Virus record (IMG/VR): IMGVR_UViG_3300047310_000412
Location: 1 to 64,000 of that record
Direction: 5' to 3' (one strand)
From: a virus
Length of the DNA: 64,000 bases
The translations under genes and the position numbers were made by a program. This document shows, in pieces, positions 39,953 to 47,676 of this stretch. The notes beneath the pieces are model-generated. The model ran no database searches. It saw nothing but the letters and a program-made list of their open reading frames with translations, and was not told where the DNA came from. The stretch's first letter is position 1. Each line of letters starts with the position of its first letter.

Positions 39953-40702
39953 ATGATTAAGTATCTAACGCTTGCCGGGGCCTTGCTAGCCTCGACCGCG
40001 TTGACCCTACCGGCCAACGCGACATTGCAAATCTCTGCCGACATCAACGGCACGAGCTTTACCTGCGCCGACCAAGCCGCTTGCGACACCAACAACGCTG
40101 TCGGGCAGTTGCAGATCGCCAATCAGACGATTGCCGGTGTGCAGTTCCTCGGCTCGGCACAGACGCAGGTGATCGGCCCGTCGAACTCGCTGAACACGTC
40201 GTCGTTTCAGGTGATCAACAACAACACGGGCACGGTCTCGATCCAGCTTGCCGTGAGCGGGACCAGTTTCCTTGGTCCGGTGACGGCGTTCACCGCGAGC
40301 GGTGCCGGGACGTTCCAATCCGGTATCGGCTCCAGCGTCACCGAGACATTCTTTGGTGATGCAACGAACACGCAAGGCGCGGACACCCCGACCGATCTGC
40401 CGGGTTCCTTGCTCGCGACCTTGACGCACGCCGCCGTGGTCGATCCTGACTCGTTCTCGCAGAACTTCTCAGGTGTGTTCGACAGCACCGGTCCCTACTC
40501 CCTGTCGGAGGGGACGACCGGTACGCTGATCGCTGGTGCGTCGCTGGTTGGGCGCACGCAGTCCATCGTTACCACGCAAGCCGTGCCGGAACCGGCGTCG
40601 TTGGCAATCTTCGGCTCCGCGCTGCTCGGTATGGGCGTCGTGGGCCGTCTGCGCCGTCGCAAGAATGGCAAGACCGATCTAAGCGGCACGTCCGCCGCTT
40701 AG
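39953..40702 (+). CDS. Secreted PEP-CTERM protein 1
   Basis: Encodes 249 residues. A Sec signal peptide (MIKYLTLAGALLASTALTLPANA) precedes a Ser/Thr/Asn/Gly-rich beta body. The C-terminus carries a full PEP-CTERM signal: VPEPASLAIFG, a hydrophobic helix to about GMGVVG, then RLRRRK. In bacteria such proteins are cut and anchored or released by an exosortase and usually belong to biofilm or surface matrix. Two such genes side by side in a phage block are unusual. Codon style is similar to the neighbours; the tail of 14 residues after the Arg cluster is longer than typical. Confidence 0.9.
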   Translation: MIKYLTLAGALLASTALTLPANATLQISADINGTSFTCADQAACDTNNAVGQLQIANQTIAGVQFLGSAQTQVIGPSNSLNTSSFQVINNNTGTVSIQLAVSGTSFLGPVTAFTASGAGTFQSGIGSSVTETFFGDATNTQGADTPTDLPGSLLATLTHAAVVDPDSFSQNFSGVFDSTGPYSLSEGTTGTLIAGASLVGRTQSIVTTQAVPEPASLAIFGSALLGMGVVGRLRRRKNGKTDLSGTSAA

Positions 40703-40709
40703 TACAACC

Positions 40710-40739
40710 GGGGGCGGGGGCAATCTCCCGTCCCCTTTT
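40710..40739 (+). terminator. Hairpin with T run between the PEP-CTERM genes
   Basis: GGGGGCGGG...CCCGTCCCC (one G-T pair) followed by TTTT. May attenuate transcription into the second gene. Confidence 0.6.
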
Positions 40740-40761
40740 ATGGGGACAAGGAAAAGGGAAC

Positions 40762-41520
40762 ATGAAGAAATTTACGTTACTGATGGCAGGCGCTGCGGCG
40801 GGGGCCTTACTAGCCTTTGCCCCTGCGACTGCCGACGCGGCGGTACTGCTTTCACTCAGTGACGCGCTCGGCAACTGCGGCGGGGCCTGTCAAGGCCTCA
40901 CCTATACGCTGGAAGAGGAAATTCCAAATCCTCTCCAGCCGCTGACCGCTGAATTTGCCCTGCTGATCACCGGGGAAAATTCAGGCACCGACACGATCGG
41001 CGGACGCACTGGCATCAACGCCATTTCGTTCAACACGGTGTCGAATAACAACCCGGCTTCGGGCGCGTTCGTGGGGACGCTCATCAACGGCGTCACCACG
41101 CTCGGCACGGCTGGGTTCCTCTTCAAGCCGGGCGGGCTGTCGTCATCGGGCTGCGATGGGAACGGTGGTTTCTACTGCTTCGACAACACCGCCATCCCGC
41201 CGATCCCGGCGTCGCCGCTGATCACCGGGCCGGTTGTCCTCGCGTTTGAGGCAACGCTGGACGCCGGTAGTTCATGGACCGACTACACCACGGCACTGAA
41301 GATCGATTGGGTTGGTCCAAATCAGAACAACTACAGTCTGGTGTCGAAGGATATCCCGGTCAACAGCAACGACTGCCCGGACTGCGTGATCAATCCGACC
41401 GGTGTCCCAGTTCCGGAACCCGGCTCGCTCGCTATCTTTGGCGCGGCGCTGCTCGGCTTCGGTGCGGTCGGCTGGTATCGCCGCCGCAAGGACAGCGGCA
41501 TCGACGGCGCTGCTGCATAA
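40762..41520 (+). CDS. Secreted PEP-CTERM protein 2
   Basis: Encodes 252 residues behind AAAGGGAAC. Signal peptide (MKKFTLLMAGAAAGALLAF to ADA), then a mature part with three Cys-containing stretches (NCGGACQG, GCDGNGGFYCFD, DCPDC), which likely form disulfides outside the cytoplasm. The C-terminus is VPEPGSLAIFGAALLGFG, then RRRK. It differs from protein 1 in the body but shares the sorting signal design. A strong terminator follows. Confidence 0.9.
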   Translation: MKKFTLLMAGAAAGALLAFAPATADAAVLLSLSDALGNCGGACQGLTYTLEEEIPNPLQPLTAEFALLITGENSGTDTIGGRTGINAISFNTVSNNNPASGAFVGTLINGVTTLGTAGFLFKPGGLSSSGCDGNGGFYCFDNTAIPPIPASPLITGPVVLAFEATLDAGSSWTDYTTALKIDWVGPNQNNYSLVSKDIPVNSNDCPDCVINPTGVPVPEPGSLAIFGAALLGFGAVGWYRRRKDSGIDGAAA

Positions 41521-41539
41521 AGCACCTTCTGCGAACTCC

Positions 41540-41569
41540 AAAGAGCGGCCTCGGGCCGCTCTTTTTTTT
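41540..41569 (+). terminator. Strong intrinsic terminator
   Basis: AGAGCGGCC-TCG-GGCCGCTCT followed by eight T; ends the PEP-CTERM unit. Confidence 0.95.
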
Positions 41570-41590
41570 AACTCTTTTGCCGACACCGAC

Positions 41591-41619
41591 TTGACATATA
41601 GCGGTATCTCCCCTATATA
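41591..41619 (+). promoter_or_regulatory. Class A promoter
   Basis: TTGACA, 17 bp ending CCC, TATATA followed by AAGCGAAGGGAG, nearly identical to the copy at 30899. Confidence 0.85.
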
Positions 41620-41640
41620 TAAAGCGAAGGGAGACCGGTG

Positions 41641-41838
41641 ATGTTTTTAGAACCCTCTGAGATGAATGTCGAAATGGCCATGGAATGGGTAATGGCTGGT
41701 CTCGGCAAGCTCTACAGCAACGAGCGGGCCGCGAAATTCGCGGAGAAGTTCGAAGCCTGGGCCTACAAGGCCGAGGCCGAGAAGGCAGGCTGGAAATTCC
41801 CCGCCGCCCCCAGCGCCGCCCCTTGGGCGCTGGCCTGA
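41641..41838 (+). CDS. Small helical protein
   Basis: Encodes 65 residues, with acidic and amphipathic helices (VEMAMEWVMAGLGKLYSNER, KFAEKFEAWAYKAEAEKAGW). A GTG directly before the ATG could also start translation. Function unknown. Confidence 0.55.
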   Translation: MFLEPSEMNVEMAMEWVMAGLGKLYSNERAAKFAEKFEAWAYKAEAEKAGWKFPAAPSAAPWALA

Positions 41839-41856
41839 CCGAGAGGAGAGACTGCC

Positions 41857-42048
41857 ATGAAGCTCAATTACAAAAAGATCACCGCCGCCGCCGTCAAGGC
41901 CATGAAGGGCCTAGCAAGCCCTGGCTGGTGCGTGAAATGCGGCAAGGAACACAAGGGCATCGAGCCTGACGCGCGGAAATATCCCTGCGCGAAATGCGGT
42001 TCCGCCAGCGTCTACGGCGCTGAGGAACTGGTTTTGATGCTGTCCTAG
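41857..42048 (+). CDS. Zinc-ribbon microprotein
   Basis: Encodes 63 residues with CVKCG and CAKCG separated by 17 residues, a classic C2C2 ribbon; the N-terminus is basic. Likely binds nucleic acid or a partner protein. Ribosome site GAGAGGAGAG. Confidence 0.6.
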   Translation: MKLNYKKITAAAVKAMKGLASPGWCVKCGKEHKGIEPDARKYPCAKCGSASVYGAEELVLMLS

Positions 42049-42069
42049 CCGATCACAGAGGAGATTGCC

Positions 42070-42228
42070 ATGACCAAATTTATCGAGTTGGTAACAGCGT
42101 ACTCCCGGCTAACCGCTGCTGAGTTGGAGTCCTATCTCGAATTACGGCATCTATTGGAAACCGAGCAGGTTCGGGCAATACTCTTTATTAAGTCGCGGAA
42201 CATCAGCGTGGAGAGGAAGACACCATGA
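42070..42228 (+). CDS. Small helical protein
   Basis: Encodes 52 residues (TKFIELVTAYSRLTAAELES, then YLELRHLLETEQVRAI). Overlaps the next gene by ATGA. Function unknown. Confidence 0.5.
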   Translation: MTKFIELVTAYSRLTAAELESYLELRHLLETEQVRAILFIKSRNISVERKTP

Positions 42229-42614
42229 CCAAATATCTCGAAGCTACCGATCCCGGTGCGTTCACCGATCGGGCACGGAAGAGCGCCCAGCCGGGCTACG
42301 GCTACACCGCACGGTGTCCGCTGTGCCGGGGCTACGGTGGCTGGAACCTAAAGCTAAACGCCTATCGGCTCCCGGCCGGTCAGCGGAACACCAAGGCCAA
42401 TCGGGCGGCGTACTGCCATTTCTCCTGCTGCTGCTCGCAGTGCAACGGCTGGGGCTGGGTCCATCCATCAAACGTCGCGTGCGTCCATGAATGGCAGGAA
42501 GTCTCCGCTGCCAAGGCGGCAGAACTGGGCGTCCCGCATTTCGGCAACTGCTACCACGTCTACGTCTGCACCAAGGGCTGCGGGCGGACGCGGGCGACCG
42601 ACAGTAGCGGTTAG
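42225..42614 (+). CDS. Cys-rich zinc-binding protein
   Basis: Encodes 129 residues. CPLCRGYGG near 31-39 and CSQCNGWGW near 70-78 are CxxCxGxG-type knuckles of the DnaJ kind, preceded by a CHFSCCC run, and a third set of Cys/His near the end (CVHEW, CYHVYVC, CGRT). At least two zinc sites are likely. Function unknown. Confidence 0.65.
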   Translation: MTKYLEATDPGAFTDRARKSAQPGYGYTARCPLCRGYGGWNLKLNAYRLPAGQRNTKANRAAYCHFSCCCSQCNGWGWVHPSNVACVHEWQEVSAAKAAELGVPHFGNCYHVYVCTKGCGRTRATDSSG

Positions 42615-42667
42615 GAGCGCGAAAAGAAGCGCGCGAAACGCGCGGCCCGCGCAAACCGCGCGAACCC
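42615..42667 (+). other. GCGCG-rich spacer
   Basis: Short untranslated stretch with six GCGCG/CGCGC words separated by A-rich loops (GCGCGAAA type). It can form competing small hairpins just before the terminator. Confidence 0.3.
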
Positions 42668-42695
42668 AAAGAGAGGCTGAGGCCTCTCTTTTTTT
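42668..42695 (+). terminator. Intrinsic terminator
   Basis: AGAGAGGC-TGAG-GCCTCTCT followed by seven T. Confidence 0.95.
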
Positions 42696-42717
42696 GCCCG
42701 AAGAGTTATTTCCCCTG

Positions 42718-42746
42718 TTGACATCTGGCGCGATATCCCCCATATG
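42718..42746 (+). promoter_or_regulatory. Class A promoter
   Basis: TTGACA, 17 bp ending CCC, CATATG followed by TAACG, then palindrome copy 3. Confidence 0.8.
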
Positions 42747-42760
42747 TAACGTGGAACACG

Positions 42761-42773
42761 GGAAATCGTTTCC
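42761..42773. promoter_or_regulatory. GGAAA-N3-TTTCC palindrome, copy 3
   Basis: GGAAATCGTTTCC in the leader, flanked by CGG and GGTTCCAA as in copies 2 and 4. Confidence 0.65.
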
Positions 42774-42796
42774 GGTTCCAACAAGGGAGAACCCCG

Positions 42797-43570
42797 ATGT
42801 TCGCATCTGCAAAAACGGTGACGCTTGTCACCAAATCCCCAGCGAAAGGCAAGCCGTCCAAGCCCGTCGATCTGATCGAGGGCTGGGAAGAGCTATGCGC
42901 GCTCGACGCGGTATCCAAGGCGCTCGCCGGTCTGGTCACGATCAAGAAACAGGCGATCGAGGAGGGGCCGGTCACCGAGTTATTGGTGTCACGGGGCCTT
43001 GCGACCGGGCGGAAGCCCGAGAGCTTGTCGCCGGTCGAGGGCGAGGGCAAAGGCTCGGCCTACATCGCTAAGCGGTCCACGCGGTCCGCGCTGAGCGAGG
43101 AGGAGCTAGAGCTTCTCACCGAGACTGTCGGTGAGGAGGCGCTCGGCAGCTACACCGAGACTGTCGAGGCTCTGCCAGCGCTGCTGGCGGTCAATCCGGC
43201 CTATGCCAACGACGAGGCGTTGCTCCGGAAGATCGACAAGGCGCTCAGCGGCATCAAGGGCATCCCCGAGGATTTCATCGTCCAGCAGGAGGCGGTCTCC
43301 AAGACGGTGGTCAGCGACGAGGCGACCAACGCCATGTTCAAGCTGACGCCCGAAAAGCTCGACGCGGTGTTCTCGATCCTCGCCGGGATCAGCATGCGGC
43401 CGGTCTATGGTGCCGGTCTCGAAAAGGCTTGGGAGGCCATCCGGCCGCTCATCCCCGAGGCCGAGGCGATGCCCGAGAAGCCCAAGAGCCGGAAGGTAGC
43501 ACCGCCCACGCCAGTCGCGCGGTCGAGCGCCGAATTGAAGGAGCAGTTCCGGAAATCGGCCACGAAATAG
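42797..43570 (+). CDS. Hypothetical protein of the palindrome regulon
   Basis: Encodes 257 residues behind AAGGGAG. Helical, acidic middle (SEEELELLTETVGEEALGSY) and a basic Pro-rich tail. No family recognised. Its promoter and leader are the same type as those of the amidoligase, GGCT-like and DUF6011-like genes. The length and ordered helices suggest a structural or scaffold-like protein, but that is a guess. Confidence 0.65.
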   Translation: MFASAKTVTLVTKSPAKGKPSKPVDLIEGWEELCALDAVSKALAGLVTIKKQAIEEGPVTELLVSRGLATGRKPESLSPVEGEGKGSAYIAKRSTRSALSEEELELLTETVGEEALGSYTETVEALPALLAVNPAYANDEALLRKIDKALSGIKGIPEDFIVQQEAVSKTVVSDEATNAMFKLTPEKLDAVFSILAGISMRPVYGAGLEKAWEAIRPLIPEAEAMPEKPKSRKVAPPTPVARSSAELKEQFRKSATK

Positions 43571-43579
43571 GAGGAACCG

Positions 43580-43894
43580 ATGACAACGACCAATCTGAAA
43601 ATCCGATTTAACGAACTGATCCTGGCCGATTACATCTACATGCTCGATCGCTACCGGCTCAATTCGGCGGGCACCAGAAGGCTGCTGGGCAACCATGCTT
43701 CGCCACTGGAAATGGTCAAGGCCCTGCTGCGAACCCGGCACGTGCAGATCGGCTTCTACGACTGCTATCGCCTGGGCGAGGGCGAGCGGACATTCGAGCG
43801 GCGGGCGCTCCAGCCGGAATTTAGCGAACTGTTCACCAATGTCGAATTGAGCGAGGCCCAGCGTCGCGTCAACGCCATGGCGGCAATGGCCTGA
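43580..43894 (+). CDS. Hypothetical protein
   Basis: Encodes 104 residues behind AGGAGG. Helical N-half (IRFNELILADYIYMLDRYRL) and an Arg/Glu-rich C-half. Probably co-transcribed with the previous gene. Function unknown. Confidence 0.6.
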   Translation: MTTTNLKIRFNELILADYIYMLDRYRLNSAGTRRLLGNHASPLEMVKALLRTRHVQIGFYDCYRLGEGERTFERRALQPEFSELFTNVELSEAQRRVNAMAAMA

Positions 43895-44053
43895 GGAGCT
43901 ACCAGTATCCCAGGCGTTCGCGCCGGGACGCGGCAAGTCGGCGGAGTGCCGCGCTCAGTAACCCCCGACAGCGGGCGGCGGTGTCATCGGCCGCGCGGCT
44001 CAGCACCACGGTCAGCGAGGGGTCCTCCTCCCCTGTGGCTGGCAAGAAGGGAA
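43895..44053 (+). other. Intergenic stretch, nothing recognised
   Basis: GC-rich sequence between a stop and a terminator; no ribosome site followed by a protein-like frame. May be an untranslated 3' region. Confidence 0.3.
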
Positions 44054-44085
44054 GGGAGCGGCAGTCCAGTGCCGCTCCCTTTTTT
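44054..44085 (+). terminator. Strong intrinsic terminator
   Basis: Perfect 10-bp stem GGGAGCGGCA/TGCCGCTCCC with a 6-nt loop and six T. Confidence 0.95.
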
Positions 44086-44097
44086 GCGCCGTCATAC

Positions 44098-44126
44098 TTG
44101 ACATATTCGCAGATATGCCCTATATG
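44098..44126 (+). promoter_or_regulatory. Class A promoter of the ligase gene
   Basis: TTGACA, 17 bp ending CCC, TATATG followed by TAAAGC: closest to the consensus of all copies. Confidence 0.85.
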
Positions 44127-44145
44127 TAAAGCAAGGAGAAACGCG

Positions 44146-44781
44146 ATGAAATACGAGAGTTTCCGGTATCTCTGGCCTCCCCGGCCCGAAACCAAGATCG
44201 CCCCCACCGATTTGGGCGTGATCGAGAGCATGGGCTGGTGGGGACAGGCCAAGATGAACGGCACGTGCTGCACCATCTACGTGGACGGCTCTGGAGCCTC
44301 TGTAGCGATGGGAAGGCACGGCCCCGAGCATAAGCTCGACTGGCAACCCGGCAAGCCGTGGCAAGCCTTCGCGGCGTCGCTACCGGGCAAGGGCTACTAC
44401 GTCTTTGTCGGCGAACTGCTGCATTCGAAAGGCGTCGGCGTCAAGGACACGATCGTCCTCTTCGATCTGCTGGTCGAGGATGGCGACTATCTCGTCGGCA
44501 AGAGCTTGCGGGAGCGGTTTGCGCGGCTGGAGCGGCTGCTCAAGGCCTACAACAGCGAGCCGCAGATCGCGATGACGCACCGGGAATATAACCAAGGCGT
44601 CTGGTTGGTCGAGAACCACGGGCGGGCCTTCCGGCTGTGGTTCGATGCCGAGGCCCCCGCCATGGTTGAGGGGCTGGTGTTCAAAAACCCGAACGCCCCG
44701 CTGCGGCTGTGCGCACGGGCGAAAGACAATTCCGGTTGGCAAGTTAAATGCCGGAAACCAAAGGCGAATGTGAGCTTCTGA
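44146..44781 (+). CDS. ATP-dependent DNA/RNA ligase-like nucleotidyltransferase
   Basis: Encodes 211 residues from the ATG after AAGGAG. Motif I is KMNG at 36-39 (KxDG in most DNA ligases), motif III VFVGELLH near 86-93, then FDLLVEDGDYLVGKSLRERF near 106-125, motif IV EGLVFK at 175-180 and motif V VKCRK at 200-204. Only the nucleotidyltransferase domain is present and no OB domain follows, like the smallest ligases. It could seal nicks in phage DNA or act as an RNA ligase; the Asn in motif I speaks for an unusual substrate. Confidence 0.75.
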   Translation: MKYESFRYLWPPRPETKIAPTDLGVIESMGWWGQAKMNGTCCTIYVDGSGASVAMGRHGPEHKLDWQPGKPWQAFAASLPGKGYYVFVGELLHSKGVGVKDTIVLFDLLVEDGDYLVGKSLRERFARLERLLKAYNSEPQIAMTHREYNQGVWLVENHGRAFRLWFDAEAPAMVEGLVFKNPNAPLRLCARAKDNSGWQVKCRKPKANVSF

Positions 44782-44784
44782 GAC

Positions 44785-44813
44785 TTGACATATCGACCAA
44801 TCCTCCCTATATG
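44785..44813 (+). promoter_or_regulatory. Class A promoter
   Basis: TTGACA, 17 bp ending CCC, TATATG; begins three bases after the ligase stop. Confidence 0.8.
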
Positions 44814-44838
44814 TACTGTGTAAGGGATGGAGAGTTCG

Positions 44839-45003
44839 ATGTTCTTCCCGTTTTTCGTTTCCATGTTTTCCAGCTACGTCGCCAGCGTCCACGTGACCGT
44901 GTTCCACGCGGTCGAGTTGGCTGCTTTCGCGGCCCCGATGGTCATGACGTTCAAGACCATGATGAAGCCCGGCATCAACTATCCCATGCCAAAGCCCGCC
45001 TAG
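44839..45003 (+). CDS. Hydrophobic microprotein
   Basis: Encodes 54 residues behind GGATGGAGAG: FFPFFVSMFSSYVASVHVTV then AAFAAPMVMTF, either one long or two short membrane segments. First of four tiny genes in a row. Confidence 0.5.
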   Translation: MFFPFFVSMFSSYVASVHVTVFHAVELAAFAAPMVMTFKTMMKPGINYPMPKPA

Positions 45004-45014
45004 AGGATCGTCCG

Positions 45015-45275
45015 ATGAAACTGACCAAGACCGAGAAAAAGATACTGGACCACATGAACCGGCGGTACGGGCACTACGGAGCCACGGTTGCCAGCGGCAC
45101 CGGTCCCGATGGCGGCAGGATCGTCAACGAGGGGCTGCGGGAGTTCAACGCGTGCAAGCGGCTCGTCGCGCGGGGGCTTGCCGAGCTTCGGGGGCCAACG
45201 CGGTTCTTCACCGTCATCCGGGCGGGCTACGGCGTGCATTGCACCGAGATTTCGATCCAGTTGCCGAGCGCTTGA
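45015..45275 (+). CDS. Small winged-helix-like protein
   Basis: Encodes 86 residues. KLTKTEKKILDHMNRRYG followed by helical NEGLREFNACKRLVARGLAEL and a strand pair (FFTVIRAG...GVHCTEISIQL) has the order of a small winged-helix DNA-binding domain. A transcription role is possible. Confidence 0.55.
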   Translation: MKLTKTEKKILDHMNRRYGHYGATVASGTGPDGGRIVNEGLREFNACKRLVARGLAELRGPTRFFTVIRAGYGVHCTEISIQLPSA

Positions 45276-45276
45276 G

Positions 45277-45396
45277 ATGGTTGTCTTCCTCCTCGCTTGC
45301 ATTGTCGTGCTGCTGCTGCCGCGCGGGTTCTTCATCAACCTATTTGCCATTGCCGGGATTATCTATCTGCTGTTGCACTGGGGCGTCATCCACTAG
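45277..45396 (+). CDS. Membrane microprotein
   Basis: Encodes 39 residues, almost wholly hydrophobic (VVFLLACIVVLLLPRGFF then INLFAIAGIIYLLLHWGVI), two spans with a PRG turn. Starts one base after the previous stop. Confidence 0.5.
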   Translation: MVVFLLACIVVLLLPRGFFINLFAIAGIIYLLLHWGVIH

Positions 45397-45405
45397 GGGA
45401 TTGCC

Positions 45406-45564
45406 ATGGCTCTCATCCATCCCGCCGCGCTCAACATGGCGTTCACCACCATCACCGAGGAGAAGCCGCAGCGCTGCCGCTGCTGGCTGGTCCTCGCGAT
45501 CGTCCTCGCCGTCGTCCCGTATTTTATGCTGATGCGGACACTCGCTCATATGTATCGACCGTAG
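45406..45564 (+). CDS. Membrane microprotein
   Basis: Encodes 52 residues with one span (CWLVLAIVLAVVPYFMLM) after a polar N-terminus with CRC. Function unknown. Confidence 0.5.
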   Translation: MALIHPAALNMAFTTITEEKPQRCRCWLVLAIVLAVVPYFMLMRTLAHMYRP

Positions 45565-45573
45565 GAGACATCG

Positions 45574-45798
45574 ATGACACGCCGCTTTGCTCACTCGGCC
45601 CAACAACGCATGTACGATGCGATGCTGATCCACGGCAGCGCTGACCGAGTTACCCCCGGCGGCGGCACCGCTGCCGCGTTCTATCGCGGTTACCACGGCA
45701 TCCTCACACAAGCGAACACTTATGGCCGTACCACGCTCGCCTACGCGGCATGGGCGGCTGGTGTCGATCGCCGCCGCGCGGAGCAGCCGAATGTTTGA
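45574..45798 (+). CDS. Small hypothetical protein
   Basis: Encodes 74 residues, rich in Tyr, Ala and Arg (AHSAQQRMYDAMLIHGSADR). Ribosome site GTAGGAG. Its last codons overlap the next start. Confidence 0.5.
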   Translation: MTRRFAHSAQQRMYDAMLIHGSADRVTPGGGTAAAFYRGYHGILTQANTYGRTTLAYAAWAAGVDRRRAEQPNV

Positions 45799-46141
45799 TC
45801 TGAAACGCCCCTGCGTTAACTGCCCGTTTCGGATCGGGCAAGGCAGTCGGTTCCAGATGATGCCAGAGCGGCTTACCGAGATTTTTACGCGGGCACCGGC
45901 ATTCCAATGTCATAAAACTCTGCTGTACGACGACGACGGGCAACCGATGGTCAACGGACCAAAGACCCAGCAATGCGTTGGGCTGATGGCGATCCTCCAC
46001 CGCGAGGATCGCGCCAACCAGATCATGCAAGTGGCCGAGCGGTTTGGTGAACTCGATCCGGCCAGCCTCGATCCCGAGAACGAAGCCTACGCCTCGATCA
46101 CCGAGGCCATGGCAGCACATGATGGAAAGGAACCGACATAA
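45791..46141 (+). CDS. Cys-rich CPFR...CH...C protein (DUF6283-like)
   Basis: Encodes 116 residues. CVNCPFRIG near 8-16, FQCHKT near 38-43 and QQCVGLMA near 62-69 match the pattern of a family of small phage and bacterial proteins with conserved CPxR, CH and CxG, often labelled DUF6283. The three sites could bind one metal. ATG overlaps the preceding gene; its stop overlaps the next (TAATG). Confidence 0.6.
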   Translation: MFDLKRPCVNCPFRIGQGSRFQMMPERLTEIFTRAPAFQCHKTLLYDDDGQPMVNGPKTQQCVGLMAILHREDRANQIMQVAERFGELDPASLDPENEAYASITEAMAAHDGKEPT

Positions 46142-46356
46142 TGGCCGCGTCCGATCGCACCGTGCAGGAAGTAGCAAAAGTTATCCTGCGTCATATCAGT
46201 TCTCAGGCCGCGCGAGGGATCGTCGCCGATCTGCGCACCGTCGAGGGCAACCAGAGCTTCCGCGAGACCATCGCCAAGCTCGCTGACGAACTCGACGCGC
46301 AGAACAGCGGTCTCGACCGCGCCTACATGCATCCCTGGACCAAGCCGTTGGATTGA
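46141..46356 (+). CDS. Small hypothetical protein
   Basis: Encodes 71 residues, helical (VQEVAKVILRHISSQAARGI; SFRETIAKLADELDAQNSGL). Linked to both neighbours by overlapping or adjacent stop and start codons. Confidence 0.55.
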   Translation: MAASDRTVQEVAKVILRHISSQAARGIVADLRTVEGNQSFRETIAKLADELDAQNSGLDRAYMHPWTKPLD

Positions 46357-46361
46357 AAGCG

Positions 46362-47627
46362 ATGAAGACCGCCAAGCCTAAGCCCGATCTGGCCTTTCTC
46401 GATAAGGTCCACGACTGGACGTTCCGCAAGCACGCTGTCAACGGTAAGCCGCTGTCGCGTGAAGTCCAGCACGTGCAAGCCCGGTTGCGCAGCAAGCTGC
46501 GCAACGCGCAACGCTTTATCGTGGATGACGCGGCGATCGAGCTTACCGCCGGCCTATCGCGCGAGTTCGACCGGCTTGAGACATGGTCCTTCCTCGCCCG
46601 CTTGCCCTACGACACCATGTGGCTGCAATTCGATCTGCACCACAAGATCGAGAGCCTGCGCAAGCTCGATGACCGGATGATCCCGGTCGATCCCGATATC
46701 GTGTCGCCGGTTGTCGGCTATCTCTTGTTCCGCGACAGCGATGGACCGTCGCCAGTTTGGATCGCCCACGAGTTCTACCAGTCCCCCAGCACGGGCGAGC
46801 CGTATGTCGGCATGCTCGCCTACGTCTTCGATCCCGAGGGCGACACCATGTGGCCGGTGCGCGGATCGAGGTACTGGCGCACGCCGACACTATCGCTACG
46901 CAAGGGCTTCCCGCGCATGCCGGTGGAAATCACCGGCCCACGCCACGATGACAAGCCGATCACCATCAAGGCAGATGCCGCCCCCGAAATCGCGCTTTGC
47001 GGCATCTTCCAACCGTCTGAGGAAATCGAAGTCAAGGAAGCCGGTGACATCACCGCCTTGACCGAGGCTGTTACCGCGCCTCCCTGGTTTGTCAACCGGG
47101 GAGCGGTGATTGTCGATCCCTGGTGGGACCACTATTACGCTGATCGCTGGAAGGACGATCCCGATCGCGTCCATCGTCTGTTGATGCACGAAATCAACGA
47201 ATGCCGGGGCGTGATGAAGTTCATCATCGCACTGCTCGCGGCGATCAACGGTTTGCCACGCGATGTCCGCCCGATCCTGACCAAGCCCGGCAAGCGGCCG
47301 GTCGGGATGAACATGCTGCCCTATCTGGGGCACAGCCATCTGAAGATCGAACTTCCCCGCGACAACCGCGTCGTCTGGGCACGGCAGACAATGGATCACA
47401 CGGCCCACGCGCGCGGCCGGCGAGAGCATTATGTACTCGGTCATTGGCGCGTAGTCGAACGCGGCAAGCGCGTCAAGTTCATCTGCCGCCACATGCCGAC
47501 GATGGTCGAGCATGGGCTGGGCATGTGCGAGAACTGCGAGATGCTGATCCGCTGGATCAAAGTTCACAAGCGAGGCGATCCCGAGCTAGGCATGGTCGAG
47601 CATGATTTATATGAAGTTACCGCGTAA
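46362..47627 (+). CDS. Hypothetical protein, paralogue of the protein at 50481
   Basis: Encodes 421 residues from the ATG; a TTG three codons earlier overlaps the preceding stop (TTGA) and is an alternative start. RFIVDDAAIELTAGLSREFD near 50-70 and LPYDTMWLQF near 80-90 align with the protein at 50481. The C-part has HYVLGHWRVVERGK and a CRHM...CENC cluster. The HYVxGHWR pattern recurs in phage proteins without known function. A protein of this kind might be a virion or host-takeover component; no catalytic motif is recognised. Confidence 0.7.
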   Translation: MKTAKPKPDLAFLDKVHDWTFRKHAVNGKPLSREVQHVQARLRSKLRNAQRFIVDDAAIELTAGLSREFDRLETWSFLARLPYDTMWLQFDLHHKIESLRKLDDRMIPVDPDIVSPVVGYLLFRDSDGPSPVWIAHEFYQSPSTGEPYVGMLAYVFDPEGDTMWPVRGSRYWRTPTLSLRKGFPRMPVEITGPRHDDKPITIKADAAPEIALCGIFQPSEEIEVKEAGDITALTEAVTAPPWFVNRGAVIVDPWWDHYYADRWKDDPDRVHRLLMHEINECRGVMKFIIALLAAINGLPRDVRPILTKPGKRPVGMNMLPYLGHSHLKIELPRDNRVVWARQTMDHTAHARGRREHYVLGHWRVVERGKRVKFICRHMPTMVEHGLGMCENCEMLIRWIKVHKRGDPELGMVEHDLYEVTA

Positions 47628-47634
47628 TTCCCAC

Positions 47635-47663
47635 TTGAAACATGAGGCAGAATGCCATATATA
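47635..47663 (+). promoter_or_regulatory. Class A promoter
   Basis: TTGAAA, 17 bp, TATATA followed by AAGCGG and palindrome copy 4. Confidence 0.75.
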
Positions 47664-47676
47664 TAAAGCGGACACG

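Noticed and set aside
42797-43570. Virion scaffold or portal function for the 257-residue protein
   Set aside because: Only helical content suggested it; no capsid genes nearby and no motif.
43981-44145. 55-codon N-terminal extension of the ligase-like protein
   Set aside because: It would cross a strong terminator and the class A promoter; the ATG after AAGGAG is the clear start.
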